Shown: piece by piece, positions 1-7,950 of the stretch | Layout of the letters: every line of letters begins with the position of its first letter | Position numbering within the stretch: the first letter of the stretch is position 1 | From: an uncultured Lachnospiraceae bacterium | GTDB taxonomy: Bacteria; Bacillota; Clostridia; Lachnospirales; Lachnospiraceae | Length of the DNA stretch: 9,982 nt | Assembly (NCBI GenBank): GCA_910578825.1 | Contig: CAJTSB010000013.1 | Span: 1-9,982 of the forward strand | Reading direction: 5' to 3' | Translations under genes and position numbers: made by a program | Notes under the pieces: generated by a model | Databases searched by the model: none | What the model was told of the DNA's origin: nothing | Seen by the model: the letters and a program-made list of their open reading frames with translations, nothing else

Positions 1-91
1 GTCTGGTCCTGGATCCGGCCCTGGATCTGGTCCCGGGTCTGGTCCTGGATCCGGCCCTGGATCTGGTCCCGGGTCTGGTCCTGGATCCGGC
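1..91. repeat. 36-bp tandem repeat built from 12-bp PGPD-coding units
   Basis: Positions 1-36 and 37-72 are identical copies of a 36-bp unit, and 73-91 matches the first 19 bases of a third copy. Each 36-bp unit is made of three related 12-bp subunits (GTCTGGTCCTGG, ATCCGGCCCTGG, ATCTGGTCCCGG on the plus strand). On the coding strand each subunit encodes a Pro-Gly-Pro-Asp tetrapeptide. The array continues beyond the left edge. Exact identity at the 36-bp level with variation among the 12-bp subunits points to recent unit duplication by slippage or recombination, so copy number may vary between strains. Confidence 0.95.
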
Positions 92-1335
92 TCAACTACA
101 CTGTCATCCTTCTGGAACGTAACCTCAACTAACACGTCGTACTCCGGCATGACAAAACATCCATTTCCATCTCCGCCAAAAGGTACTATTTTGGGCACAT
201 CGGTATTATCACCCTTCCGGCGATAAGTAATGATATTCAATTTATAGCCTTCCGCCGCAGACGTCTCAACCGTAACTGTCTGTCCCGGCGCCGCAGACGT
301 TACTTCCTGTCCATTTATCTTTAGCGCATAGGTACCGTTGTGTACTTCGTCTGACTTTGCAAGCTCATATTCCAAAGCGTCAACGCTCTCTGAAACATCC
401 ACAGCATTTGTCAGGAACGAAATCTTCTGTCCACCCGCAGAATAACTGACTCTGCAACAGTAATTCCCCGCCGGTCCACTGTAAGTTTTGGAACCTGCCT
501 GTTCCGGTCTTCTGACGGAAATGGATGCCTGCATACTCTGTGCCCCTGCATTCTTCTGCATATGAAGAATACAGCTGCCACCGGATGATGCGGTTACAGA
601 AAACGTATCATTATTATTATCAACAGGTTCCAGATAACTGGCGCCCACACTATCCTTCAGATAACCACTGAAAACATTCTTTATATCCGTGCCGCCGGTT
701 ACATTCTTAACAATCACTACATCCCCGACCTGAAGTTCAAGTTCCAACTGCATATAAGGCAGCTCACTGCCAACGCTCCATCTTCCATCTGCGCTATAAG
801 CAGCATTGGAATTTAACACTTTTATCTGGTCTGCATTCTCCTGCCAGGTACTGGCGTCCACAACCTGATACCCACGGAGCCATTCATAACTGAAACCCAG
901 ACTGTCCTGCCCTGTGCCATCGCCGATTACCACGGTAGGATTTTCTGCTGTTATGGCATTCGCAGAATACTGCGGCACCCAATTCGGCGCAAGCACGATA
1001 TTCTCCGGTGCAAAATAGCCTGCCATGCTGGAAGACCAGCTTGATACATCATCTCCTACCCAGCGACTGGAAACAGTACAACCATATTCGTCAAGCCTCC
1101 ACATCCTCCAACCGTCTCTGCGGTAACCGCTCGGACAATTCGGATTTGCAACCTGCCCGTATATCCCCGTATCCGCGGAAACATACATTTCGGGTCTCAC
1201 TTTGGATGCACCGGTATACAGCCTGACATTGACATTTTGAGTATCTGCACTAACTGATGCCGGTAACGCTACCAGAATAAGTACACACGCCAACCAAAGA
1301 GAAATCCTTCCTTTCCATTTCATTTTCATTTTCAT
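1..1335 (-). CDS. Secreted InlB-repeat-like surface protein with PGPD-repeat tail (partial, 3' end beyond window)
   Basis: The frame is open for 445 codons from an ATG at 1335 to the left edge, so only the N-terminal part is present. Residues 1-30 are a clear Sec signal peptide: a Lys-rich start, a hydrophobic core around SLWLACVLILVAL, and a likely cut after SVSA. Residues 31-130 are Trp/Tyr-rich and unrecognised. Residues about 238-316 look like a beta-sandwich with an Ig-like NYCCRVSYS strand. Residues about 332-408 resemble the divergent InlB B-repeat family, with the typical ending FVMPEYDVLVEVTF. From residue 415 the chain is a pure Pro-Gly-Pro-Asp tetrapeptide repeat that continues past the edge; such segments usually act as rigid wall-spanning or linker stalks. 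The start overlaps the stop of the HD-GYP gene as ATGA, suggesting translational coupling. In-frame ATGs at 1329 and 1323 are alternatives. A surface or secreted adhesin-like or ligand-binding role is inferred. Whether the C-terminus carries a sorting signal or membrane anchor cannot be seen. Confidence 0.85.
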   Translation of the reverse strand, partial: MKMKMKWKGRISLWLACVLILVALPASVSADTQNVNVRLYTGASKVRPEMYVSADTGIYGQVANPNCPSGYRRDGWRMWRLDEYGCTVSSRWVGDDVSSWSSSMAGYFAPENIVLAPNWVPQYSANAITAENPTVVIGDGTGQDSLGFSYEWLRGYQVVDASTWQENADQIKVLNSNAAYSADGRWSVGSELPYMQLELELQVGDVVIVKNVTGGTDIKNVFSGYLKDSVGASYLEPVDNNNDTFSVTASSGGSCILHMQKNAGAQSMQASISVRRPEQAGSKTYSGPAGNYCCRVSYSAGGQKISFLTNAVDVSESVDALEYELAKSDEVHNGTYALKINGQEVTSAAPGQTVTVETSAAEGYKLNIITYRRKGDNTDVPKIVPFGGDGNGCFVMPEYDVLVEVTFQKDDSVVEPDPGPDPGPDPGPDPGPDPGPDPGPDPGPD

Positions 1336-2804
1336 TTCTCCTCATTCCTCCTTTTTAACGCTCGGGTAAGCCAATCGACAATCTGACTGTCCACTTTCCC
1401 CTCTTTTGCCATATTTTCCAGCATACTAACGGATTTATTATCCGGTATTGCATTTTTATATGGACGGATTGCTGTCAGCGCATCATAGATATCTGCCACC
1501 GTCAGAATCCGCGTTTCAAGATCCAGTTCTTCTGCCGTGAGCTGTTTCGGATAACCGGTTCCATTCAGGAATTCATGATGGGACGCTGCCCATTTCGGCA
1601 CATCTGTAAAATTTTTGTTAAATCGGACTTTGCTGAGAATCTTTTCTGTCACAACCACGTGATTCTTCATGATCTCACGTTCCTCGACTGTCAGGGTTCC
1701 ATGACGGATGCTCAGGCAATTCTTCTCCTTATCTGTTATATATTTCGTCACTTCTCCGTTTTCTTTTATATGTTTTTTCTCAAAAAGTTGAAGAACATGC
1801 TCATATTTTTCATTATCCAAATATGAAATCGTATCAATTTTATGTACAAAATCAAGTTCTGCTTTTAAATCTGCAATCTGCTCCCGATACTCTTCCTCTG
1901 TAATTCTTCCTCGTAGCATATCAATCTCATAGAGCATTTCCAGTCGCTTGAACCGTTCATCCACCTTTTCCAACCCTTTTCCCAGACGGGTCGCCTTGTC
2001 CATAACTTCCAGCGGAACGACAATCTTGCCAATATCGTGGAGCAACGCTGCCAATAGAAGCTTTTCTTTCCTTTCTTTGTCAAAATACTCCTCACATTTT
2101 CCCTCTTTGTACATTTCCGTGATGTAATCTGCAAGAATCTGTGAATATTTTGCCACATTGCGCGTGTGAGACGCATTGTAAGGCGACCGTTCATCCAGCG
2201 CCGTCGTAAGCGCCTCCACAAACGAATAAAGCTGCGCTTTCAACTCTTCCATATAGGTAAGGTTTGTAAGTTCAATCGCTGCCATGGAACCAAGCGAACG
2301 AATGATAATGTCATACTGTTTATCGAAGGGAATTACGTTTCCGTCCTTATCCATTGCATTGATTAATTGTAATACTCCAATTAAATCATTTTCATTATTC
2401 TCAAGCGGAATCACAAGCTGTGAGGTCGTGTGATAACCGGTCAGCGCATCATATTGTTTGGGACCGGAGAAATCAAACCGATCACTGTCATATACATCAG
2501 GGATATTGACAATCTCTCTGTGAAGCGCTGTAAATGCACAGACATTCTCTTCCTTCATGGCGACGGGAGGCATATCTGCGATCGGCTCTCCATCCACCCC
2601 TCTGCTGATATTCATGGAAAGTGTTTTCATAATCTTGAATGTCAGCTGATCATTCTCATACAAATATAAGGTACTGGCATCACAATTAGTAACTTCCATA
2701 CCGCTCTCAAGAATGGACGCCAGAATCTGATTCCTGTCCCTGCCGGTAGACAGATTGATGCCAATATTCAATATTTTCATAAAATCTTCATATTCCAGAT
2801 GCAT
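1332..2804 (-). CDS. GAF-HD-GYP domain cyclic-(di)nucleotide phosphodiesterase
   Basis: A 490-residue cytoplasmic protein without a signal peptide or membrane segment. Residues about 5-185 form a GAF domain, a small-molecule or cyclic-nucleotide sensor (VIPLENNENDLIGVLQLIN is its conserved strand region). Residues about 195-450 are an HD-GYP phosphohydrolase. Expected metal ligands are visible: H213, H256-D257 in HDIGK, H382, H409-H410 and D438 in VADIYDAL. The signature HHEFLNGTGYP (409-419) matches the family consensus. HD-GYP enzymes usually hydrolyse c-di-GMP and some act on other cyclic nucleotides; the substrate here is not determined by sequence. About 100 residues, rich in charged helix (roughly 270-367), are inserted between HDIGK and the H382 helix. 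The GAF domain lacks a clean NKFDE motif (N149 is followed by Ala), so cyclic-nucleotide binding there is not supported. The ATG at 2804 follows AAGGAGA by about 6 nt. Co-transcription with an adenylate cyclase suggests a linked nucleotide-signalling role. Confidence 0.93.
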   Translation of the reverse strand: MHLEYEDFMKILNIGINLSTGRDRNQILASILESGMEVTNCDASTLYLYENDQLTFKIMKTLSMNISRGVDGEPIADMPPVAMKEENVCAFTALHREIVNIPDVYDSDRFDFSGPKQYDALTGYHTTSQLVIPLENNENDLIGVLQLINAMDKDGNVIPFDKQYDIIIRSLGSMAAIELTNLTYMEELKAQLYSFVEALTTALDERSPYNASHTRNVAKYSQILADYITEMYKEGKCEEYFDKERKEKLLLAALLHDIGKIVVPLEVMDKATRLGKGLEKVDERFKRLEMLYEIDMLRGRITEEEYREQIADLKAELDFVHKIDTISYLDNEKYEHVLQLFEKKHIKENGEVTKYITDKEKNCLSIRHGTLTVEEREIMKNHVVVTEKILSKVRFNKNFTDVPKWAASHHEFLNGTGYPKQLTAEELDLETRILTVADIYDALTAIRPYKNAIPDNKSVSMLENMAKEGKVDSQIVDWLTRALKRRNEEK

Positions 2805-2822
2805 CTAATCTCTCCTTATCTA

Positions 2823-3611
2823 TTACGCACAAAACGGATATATTTCATGCTGCCTCATATATTTCAAAGACTTCTCCTGTCCCTCGCAACTGCTTACCTC
2901 TATCAGTGTTGTCGCCTCTATTTGATGTTTTCTGATCAGACTGTCAAATGTCTTCCAGTCAATCTGACCGGCTCCTACCGGCTGATGCAAATCGTCCTTC
3001 AGATTGTTATCATTGACATGCATATGCAAAATGTATGGCGCCAGCGCGCCCAGCCACCCCTGAAGCGGGAAATCCGATAACGCCGCATGAGCGTAGTCCA
3101 GGCAAATTCCGAAATTTTTGACGTCTTTCATCGACTCCGCCAGCTTTGCCAGCACGTCCGGCGCTTCGTCAAACATATTTTCCATATAAATCTGCTGCTG
3201 CGGATAACTCTCTGCAAGTTCCGTAAAGAACCATCGATTAACATCGTGCCAAAGTTGCAGATATTTCTCACTGCGAAATCCCGCAAGCCTTCCTGTGTGG
3301 AATACTACGCCTTTCAACCCCATGCGTTTTGCAATCTCCATCGACTGATGTATCCTCAATATGGATGCATCTCGAATCAACGGGTCGCTGCTGTGGATCG
3401 TCACGTCTAAAAATGCCCCATGCATTGTGTCATTTGAAAAGTCACTGCGGTATCTGGCATAAAATTCTATGATTTCTTCCTGTTTGACAGGATCATCTAA
3501 CACTTCCGGCACAAAAAAATCATTGTATTCAAATGCACAGCCATACTCCCCGGCAAGACGTACTGACGTCTCTATCTCTTTCCTGTCCGGAATAATATAT
3601 CCTCTGCTCAT
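2823..3611 (-). CDS. TIM-barrel sugar phosphate isomerase/epimerase or endonuclease IV-like metalloenzyme
   Basis: A 262-residue cytoplasmic protein of the xylose isomerase-like / AP endonuclease 2 TIM-barrel superfamily. Metal-ligand positions can be read in order: H64 (MHGAF), H105 (FHTGR), E144 (MENMF), D172 and H175 (DYAHA), H198 (HMHVND), D207 and H209 (DLHQPVGAG), and E238 (IEVSS). By my alignment from memory this set matches the nine metal ligands of E. coli endonuclease IV. The protein is somewhat shorter than that enzyme (about 280 residues), and many superfamily members with similar sites are sugar-phosphate isomerases or epimerases, so the substrate is open. Its ATG directly abuts the TAA of the cyclase gene (TAAATG), with a GAGGTGA ribosome site inside the cyclase 3' end, implying coupled translation. 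Why such an enzyme sits between a cyclase and an HD-GYP phosphodiesterase is unclear; a metabolic or DNA-repair output or a novel substrate are all possible. Confidence 0.88.
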   Translation of the reverse strand: MSRGYIIPDRKEIETSVRLAGEYGCAFEYNDFFVPEVLDDPVKQEEIIEFYARYRSDFSNDTMHGAFLDVTIHSSDPLIRDASILRIHQSMEIAKRMGLKGVVFHTGRLAGFRSEKYLQLWHDVNRWFFTELAESYPQQQIYMENMFDEAPDVLAKLAESMKDVKNFGICLDYAHAALSDFPLQGWLGALAPYILHMHVNDNNLKDDLHQPVGAGQIDWKTFDSLIRKHQIEATTLIEVSSCEGQEKSLKYMRQHEIYPFCA

Positions 3612-5414
3612 TTATTTCTTCACCTCGTCCAACTGATATACAAATACTCCTTTACTCTTTCCCTTTAACGGAATCTCCCCGATTGGCGTCACGCTTACCC
3701 TGTCTTTGACTGCCTCGTAGACTTCTTCGCTTATCAGAATCTGCCCGCGTTTTGCATTGCTTTCCAGGCGCGCCGCTGTGTTGACGGTATCTCCGATTGC
3801 CGTATAGTCCATACGGAACTCACAGCCAATGTTTCCAACGACCGCGTTTCCACAATTCACGCCAATGCCAAAGGCAACGCTCTTTCCAAAACGTTTCTCA
3901 AACTTATCGGCAAGAGCGTCCGCCCCGGCCCTCATATCCCATGCCGTACAGACGGCGCGGAAGATATAATCATCCAGCTCAAACGGCGCGTTAAATACCG
4001 CCATCGTAGCGTCTCCCACAAATTTATCGAGGGTTCCGCCGTTATCAAAAATAGACTTCGTGGTAAGACTTAAATATTCATTTAATATTTCCACTACTTC
4101 TTCCGGCTGCATACTCTCAGACATCGTGGTAAAACCACGGATATCCACAAACAGCACGGCAACATGGCGGTTCTCTCCGCCAAGCACAAGCTGAAAATCC
4201 CTGTCCTTGCTGATCTTATCGACAACCTGCGGCGCCACGTACTGCTTAAATACATTGACTACACGGCGCCTGCGCATAATTTCCGTAAGGTATCCTTCTA
4301 TCATCCGCGCCAGGAAAATAAGCGCAAGCACAATTGGAAACAAAATTACCGGAACAATGCTGCCAAAGTGATACATGACTTTGGCAAATATGACGTCTAA
4401 CACCGTCAACACTACAAATAATATACCGGTAGGCAGCATCTTCATCCTGCGCACTGCCACAAAAAACAATCCGCACAATAAACCGGCAACCACTGCATAA
4501 AGCAGTGGTGAAAACGGCGTCTGGGTCTTTCCTTCCAAGAGCGCCTCAATGATGTTGGCATGAATTTCCACTCCATACATCTGGCTGTTATGCGATATCG
4601 CAGGCGTATAGGAGTCCTGCATTCCCACAGCATAAGCCCCTACCAAAACCATTGCATCCTGAAAGATTGAAACATCCACTGTTCCATCGAGCACATCGAC
4701 CATCGACACTACATTGTAACCGCCGGGTTTTCCCGAATATGTAAAATAAAACCGGTTGCTCTTTCCATAGGTTTCCGGAAAGAAAGCGCCATCCCCCCGG
4801 CTTTCCTGATATAGCTTATAGATCTGGGAAGACAGGCTGAACGCCCGCTCTCCCTCATAATCAATAAATGCCATCGCCTGCCGCACATATCCGTCTGCAT
4901 CCACCGTCGTGTTGGCATATCCGCTGAATGCACTCTCGCGCAGACTGTCATATGGCTCAATGACATAATCCACATGGTAAGGATTGTAGCTAACCTTGCC
5001 GTTTTCGTCTTTCTCCGGCATTTCTTTGAACGAAAAGCTCCGCGCCACAACAACATTCCCCGCCTCGCGGCATGCATCCGCAAAATGGCTATCTGCTTTT
5101 TCATCCGCTTTCTCACTGTAAATTATATCGAATCCGATGACCGACGGTCTCGCCTTCTCATCTGCATTCAGCATTTCCACAAGCTGCGCCGGAAGGTCCC
5201 GGCTCCATGTATTGACAGGACCATACTGTTCTAATGTCTTATCGTCAATTCCTATGATGTAAATCTTCTTATTCGTTACCGATTCGCGCTGATTCAGCCA
5301 ATCGGACACACCGATATCCCAAAGCCGCGCTGCGCCCAAATATTGAAATATTACAGATACCAGAATAAGCGCTGTTAAAATTGCCGTTGTTTTCAACCTG
5401 CCCGAATTTTTCAT
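3612..5414 (-). CDS. CHASE2-domain membrane adenylate cyclase (class III)
   Basis: A 600-residue membrane protein converting ATP to cAMP, by prediction. One N-terminal membrane helix (about 7-28) is followed by an extracytoplasmic CHASE2 sensor (about 31-295; motifs YIIGIDDKTL, VIGFDIIYSE, EAGNVVVA). Three closely spaced helices follow (about 303-321, 328-347, 352-371), then a cytoplasmic class III cyclase domain (about 410-600). The catalytic site looks complete: metal-binding D424 (FVDIRGFT) and D468 (FVGDATMAVF), adenine-selecting K464 with T538 (MDYTAIGDTVN), and transition-state N545 and R549 (TVNTAARLE). A Lys/Thr purine pair is typical of class IIIb adenylate cyclases rather than guanylate cyclases. 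I place the start at the ATG at 5414, preceded by GGAGAG with 7-nt spacing. An in-frame GTG at 5429 would add five residues but has no upstream ribosome site. The gene follows clpC after 70 nt and abuts the next gene with no gap. CHASE2 ligands are unknown. Confidence 0.95.
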   Translation of the reverse strand: MKNSGRLKTTAILTALILVSVIFQYLGAARLWDIGVSDWLNQRESVTNKKIYIIGIDDKTLEQYGPVNTWSRDLPAQLVEMLNADEKARPSVIGFDIIYSEKADEKADSHFADACREAGNVVVARSFSFKEMPEKDENGKVSYNPYHVDYVIEPYDSLRESAFSGYANTTVDADGYVRQAMAFIDYEGERAFSLSSQIYKLYQESRGDGAFFPETYGKSNRFYFTYSGKPGGYNVVSMVDVLDGTVDVSIFQDAMVLVGAYAVGMQDSYTPAISHNSQMYGVEIHANIIEALLEGKTQTPFSPLLYAVVAGLLCGLFFVAVRRMKMLPTGILFVVLTVLDVIFAKVMYHFGSIVPVILFPIVLALIFLARMIEGYLTEIMRRRRVVNVFKQYVAPQVVDKISKDRDFQLVLGGENRHVAVLFVDIRGFTTMSESMQPEEVVEILNEYLSLTTKSIFDNGGTLDKFVGDATMAVFNAPFELDDYIFRAVCTAWDMRAGADALADKFEKRFGKSVAFGIGVNCGNAVVGNIGCEFRMDYTAIGDTVNTAARLESNAKRGQILISEEVYEAVKDRVSVTPIGEIPLKGKSKGVFVYQLDEVKK

Positions 5415-5427
5415 TCCCACTCTCTCC
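5412..5427 (-). promoter_or_regulatory. Ribosome binding site that fixes the cyclase start
   Basis: On the minus strand GGAGAG at 5427-5422 lies 7 nt before the ATG at 5414. The upstream GTG at 5429 overlaps this site and has no purine-rich sequence of its own at the right distance, so the ATG is the better start. Confidence 0.75.
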
Positions 5428-5484
5428 ACATCACTGTCGTTGTCTTTTATAATTATCGTACTCTGTTATGACTACCGTCCTCTT

Positions 5485-7935
5485 CTAACGATTGACCGTA
5501 AACTGTATTTCCTTTTTATTCATAACAACTTCTACCTGGTCCCCGTTTTTGACTCTGCCCGCCAACACTTCCTCCGCAAGCCCGTCTTCCAGCTCATTTT
5601 GAATTTTCCTGCGCAGGGGACGCGCGCCGTATTTCGGCTCGTACGCGGTCTCTACAATGTGGCTTCTGACGCTGCCGGTAATGCGTAATGTAATACCCAT
5701 CTGCTCCTTACAACGCGTGACAAGCGCCTTTGTCATCAAGGTCACAATCTTCTTCATGTCCTCCTTGCTCAGTGCATGGAAGACTATCGTCTCGTCAATC
5801 CTGTTCAAAAACTCCGGTTTGAAAATCCGGCGCACCTCTTCCATAACGCTTCCCTTCATACGATCGTAATCCTGTTTCGCATCCTCCACCGAGGCAAAGC
5901 CAAGCGCTTTCGGTTCAATAATCGACTGCGCTCCGGCATTGGAAGTCATAATGATAATCGTATTTTTAAAATCTATTTTCCTGCCCTGAGCATCGGTGAT
6001 ATGTCCATCATCCAACACCTGAAGCAGGATATTAAAGACATCCGGATGAGCCTTCTCAATCTCGTCAAACAAAATAACGGAGTATGGATTACGCCTGACT
6101 TTTTCACTGAGCTGTCCGCCCTCGTCGTACCCGACATAACCAGGCGGTGAGCCAATCATCTTTGATACGCTGTGTTTCTCCATATACTCCGACATATCCA
6201 CACGTATCATAGACTCCTCGCTGCCAAATACCGCTTCCGCCAACGCTTTGGAAATCTCTGTCTTTCCTACGCCGGTCGGTCCCAAAAACAGAAACGAGCC
6301 AATGGGACGATTCGGATCCTTCAGGCCTACCCTGCCGCGACGGACTGCTTTCGCCACGGCGCTGACTGCCTCTTCCTGACCAATCACCCGCTTATGCAGG
6401 ACGCTTTCGAGTTTACGCAGCCTTGCCGTCTCTTCTTCCGCCAGCTTTTTGACCGGAATCTTTGTCCACTGCGCTACCACTTCCGCAACCTCATTCTCAC
6501 CCACCTGCGCCCTTTTCTGTTTGAGGGCTTTCCTGGCCTTCTTCTGCAGTTTCTGGGCTTCATGCTCTAACTCTTCTTTTTCTTTGCGCAGCCTGGAAGC
6601 CTCTTCCAGATCCATCTCCCGAATCGCCTCTTCCAGATCTTCTGTGACGCGATTGATTTCTGCGGCTATCTCCTGTAACTGCACGGAAGATTTCACCCCC
6701 TGCAGACGTACGCGAGCCGCAGCCTCATCCATAAGGTCAATTGCCTTATCCGGCAGAAAACGGTCTGAAATATAGCGCTCTGAAAGCCTCGCCGCAGCCT
6801 CAAGTCCCTCGTCCGTAATCTCGACCTGATGATGTTTCTCATAGAACTTACGAAGTCCCTTTAAAATCTCAATCGTATCTGCCACCGATGGCTCTTCTAC
6901 CATCACCGGCTGGAAACGACGCTCTAAAGCCGCATCTTTCTCAATATATTTCCGGTACTCCTCTACCGTAGTCGCGCCTATCATCTGCAATTCGCCTCTG
7001 GCGAGGTAAGGTTTTAAGATATTGGAAGCGTCCATGGCGCCCTCTGCTCCTCCTGCCCCGATAATCGTATGCAGTTCATCCATGAACAGCAGGATATTAC
7101 GCGCGCTAATCACTTCACGGATTACCTTTTTGATACGCTCCTCAAACTCTCCCCGGTATTTGGAACCGGCAATCATACTGGAAAGATCCAGCGTAATGAC
7201 GCGCTTATCCGCCACCGATTCCGGCACAAGCCCAAGCGAAATCTGTTGCGCCAGCCCTTCCGCAATCGCGGTTTTACCCACGCCGGGCTCACCAATCAAA
7301 CATGGATTGTTCTTGCCTCTGCGGCTCAAAATCTGGATCACACGCCGTATCTCCTCTTCCCGTCCAATGATCGGGTCAAGCCTTCCTTCCAGCGCCAGAC
7401 GGGTCAAATCTCTGGAATACTGATCCAATACCGGCGTCGCCTCCAGATTTTTCTTTCGAATCTTAGAAGACTTCAGCTCTTCTTTTGAAAAGCTGCCCTC
7501 CTCTCCCATCGCCACCAGAAGTTCAATATATAATTTCTGCAAGTTCACGCCCATCGTATTTAAAAGACGCACAGACGCAGACTCATTCTCTTTTAACAAT
7601 GCAAGGAGCAAATGCTCTGTTCCAATTTTATCACTGTGGAAACGCATGGCCTCCTTCCCGGCGGTATCGAGCACGTGTCGGGTCCTGGGCGAATATCCGT
7701 CTCTTTCCTGTAACAATACCCCTTCTCCCGGTGCAATCAACTCTGCGACCAGCTCAAGCAATTTTCCTTCTTCCACCTGGTTTTCCATCAATACCTGCGC
7801 TGCCACGCCGCTCTTTTCCTGGATCAGTCCTGCCAGAATATGCTCCGTACCCACATAATTGTGTCTGAGTTTTCGGGATAATTTACCTGCAAGCTCCAAT
7901 GCCTTTTTGGCCTGACCTGTATATTGTTTCTGCAT
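5485..7935 (-). CDS. clpC: ATP-dependent Clp protease ATP-binding subunit ClpC
   Basis: An 816-residue Hsp100 AAA+ unfoldase, full length for ClpC, that feeds proteins to ClpP. Domains in order: paired Clp N-repeats (about 1-145); AAA-1 with Walker A GEPGVGKT (215-222), Walker B ending FMDE (D286, E287) and arginine finger LERR (R339, R340); a short coiled-coil middle/UVR-type domain (about 411-476, with DLEEAIREMDLEEASRLR); AAA-2 with Walker A GPTGVGKT (552-559), Walker B ILFDE (621-625) and sensor-2 GARPLRR (770-776). The ClpP-docking loop tripeptide is LGF (678-680). The one short middle domain and the docking loop argue for ClpC rather than ClpB. An AGGAGG site ends 5 nt before the ATG. 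The gene is unusual in its context: no ctsR, mcsA or mcsB is next to it, and no tandem CtsR heptamer is visible at the operon promoter. Instead it lies between a membrane-anchored exported protein and an adenylate cyclase. It may be a second, specialised ClpC. Confidence 0.96.
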   Translation of the reverse strand: MQKQYTGQAKKALELAGKLSRKLRHNYVGTEHILAGLIQEKSGVAAQVLMENQVEEGKLLELVAELIAPGEGVLLQERDGYSPRTRHVLDTAGKEAMRFHSDKIGTEHLLLALLKENESASVRLLNTMGVNLQKLYIELLVAMGEEGSFSKEELKSSKIRKKNLEATPVLDQYSRDLTRLALEGRLDPIIGREEEIRRVIQILSRRGKNNPCLIGEPGVGKTAIAEGLAQQISLGLVPESVADKRVITLDLSSMIAGSKYRGEFEERIKKVIREVISARNILLFMDELHTIIGAGGAEGAMDASNILKPYLARGELQMIGATTVEEYRKYIEKDAALERRFQPVMVEEPSVADTIEILKGLRKFYEKHHQVEITDEGLEAAARLSERYISDRFLPDKAIDLMDEAAARVRLQGVKSSVQLQEIAAEINRVTEDLEEAIREMDLEEASRLRKEKEELEHEAQKLQKKARKALKQKRAQVGENEVAEVVAQWTKIPVKKLAEEETARLRKLESVLHKRVIGQEEAVSAVAKAVRRGRVGLKDPNRPIGSFLFLGPTGVGKTEISKALAEAVFGSEESMIRVDMSEYMEKHSVSKMIGSPPGYVGYDEGGQLSEKVRRNPYSVILFDEIEKAHPDVFNILLQVLDDGHITDAQGRKIDFKNTIIIMTSNAGAQSIIEPKALGFASVEDAKQDYDRMKGSVMEEVRRIFKPEFLNRIDETIVFHALSKEDMKKIVTLMTKALVTRCKEQMGITLRITGSVRSHIVETAYEPKYGARPLRRKIQNELEDGLAEEVLAGRVKNGDQVEVVMNKKEIQFTVNR

Positions 7936-7950
7936 GGATTCCTCCTGTTA

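Noticed and set aside
1865..2221. A 118-codon minus-strand open frame inside the HD-GYP gene
   Set aside because: It is an out-of-frame shadow of the HD-GYP catalytic region, Arg/Trp-rich with no recognisable motif, and the real frame has conserved metal ligands across the same bases.
5430..5484. A possible internal promoter or terminator between clpC and the cyclase
   Set aside because: The gap has an AT-rich GATAATTATAAAAG stretch on the minus strand, but no matching -35 at a proper distance and no stem-loop with a U tract.
6172..7868. Several plus-strand open frames of 100-140 codons opposite clpC
   Set aside because: They are antisense shadows of a highly conserved gene. Their compositions are Ser/Arg/Pro-rich, none has a convincing ribosome site, and clpC explains the codon constraint.
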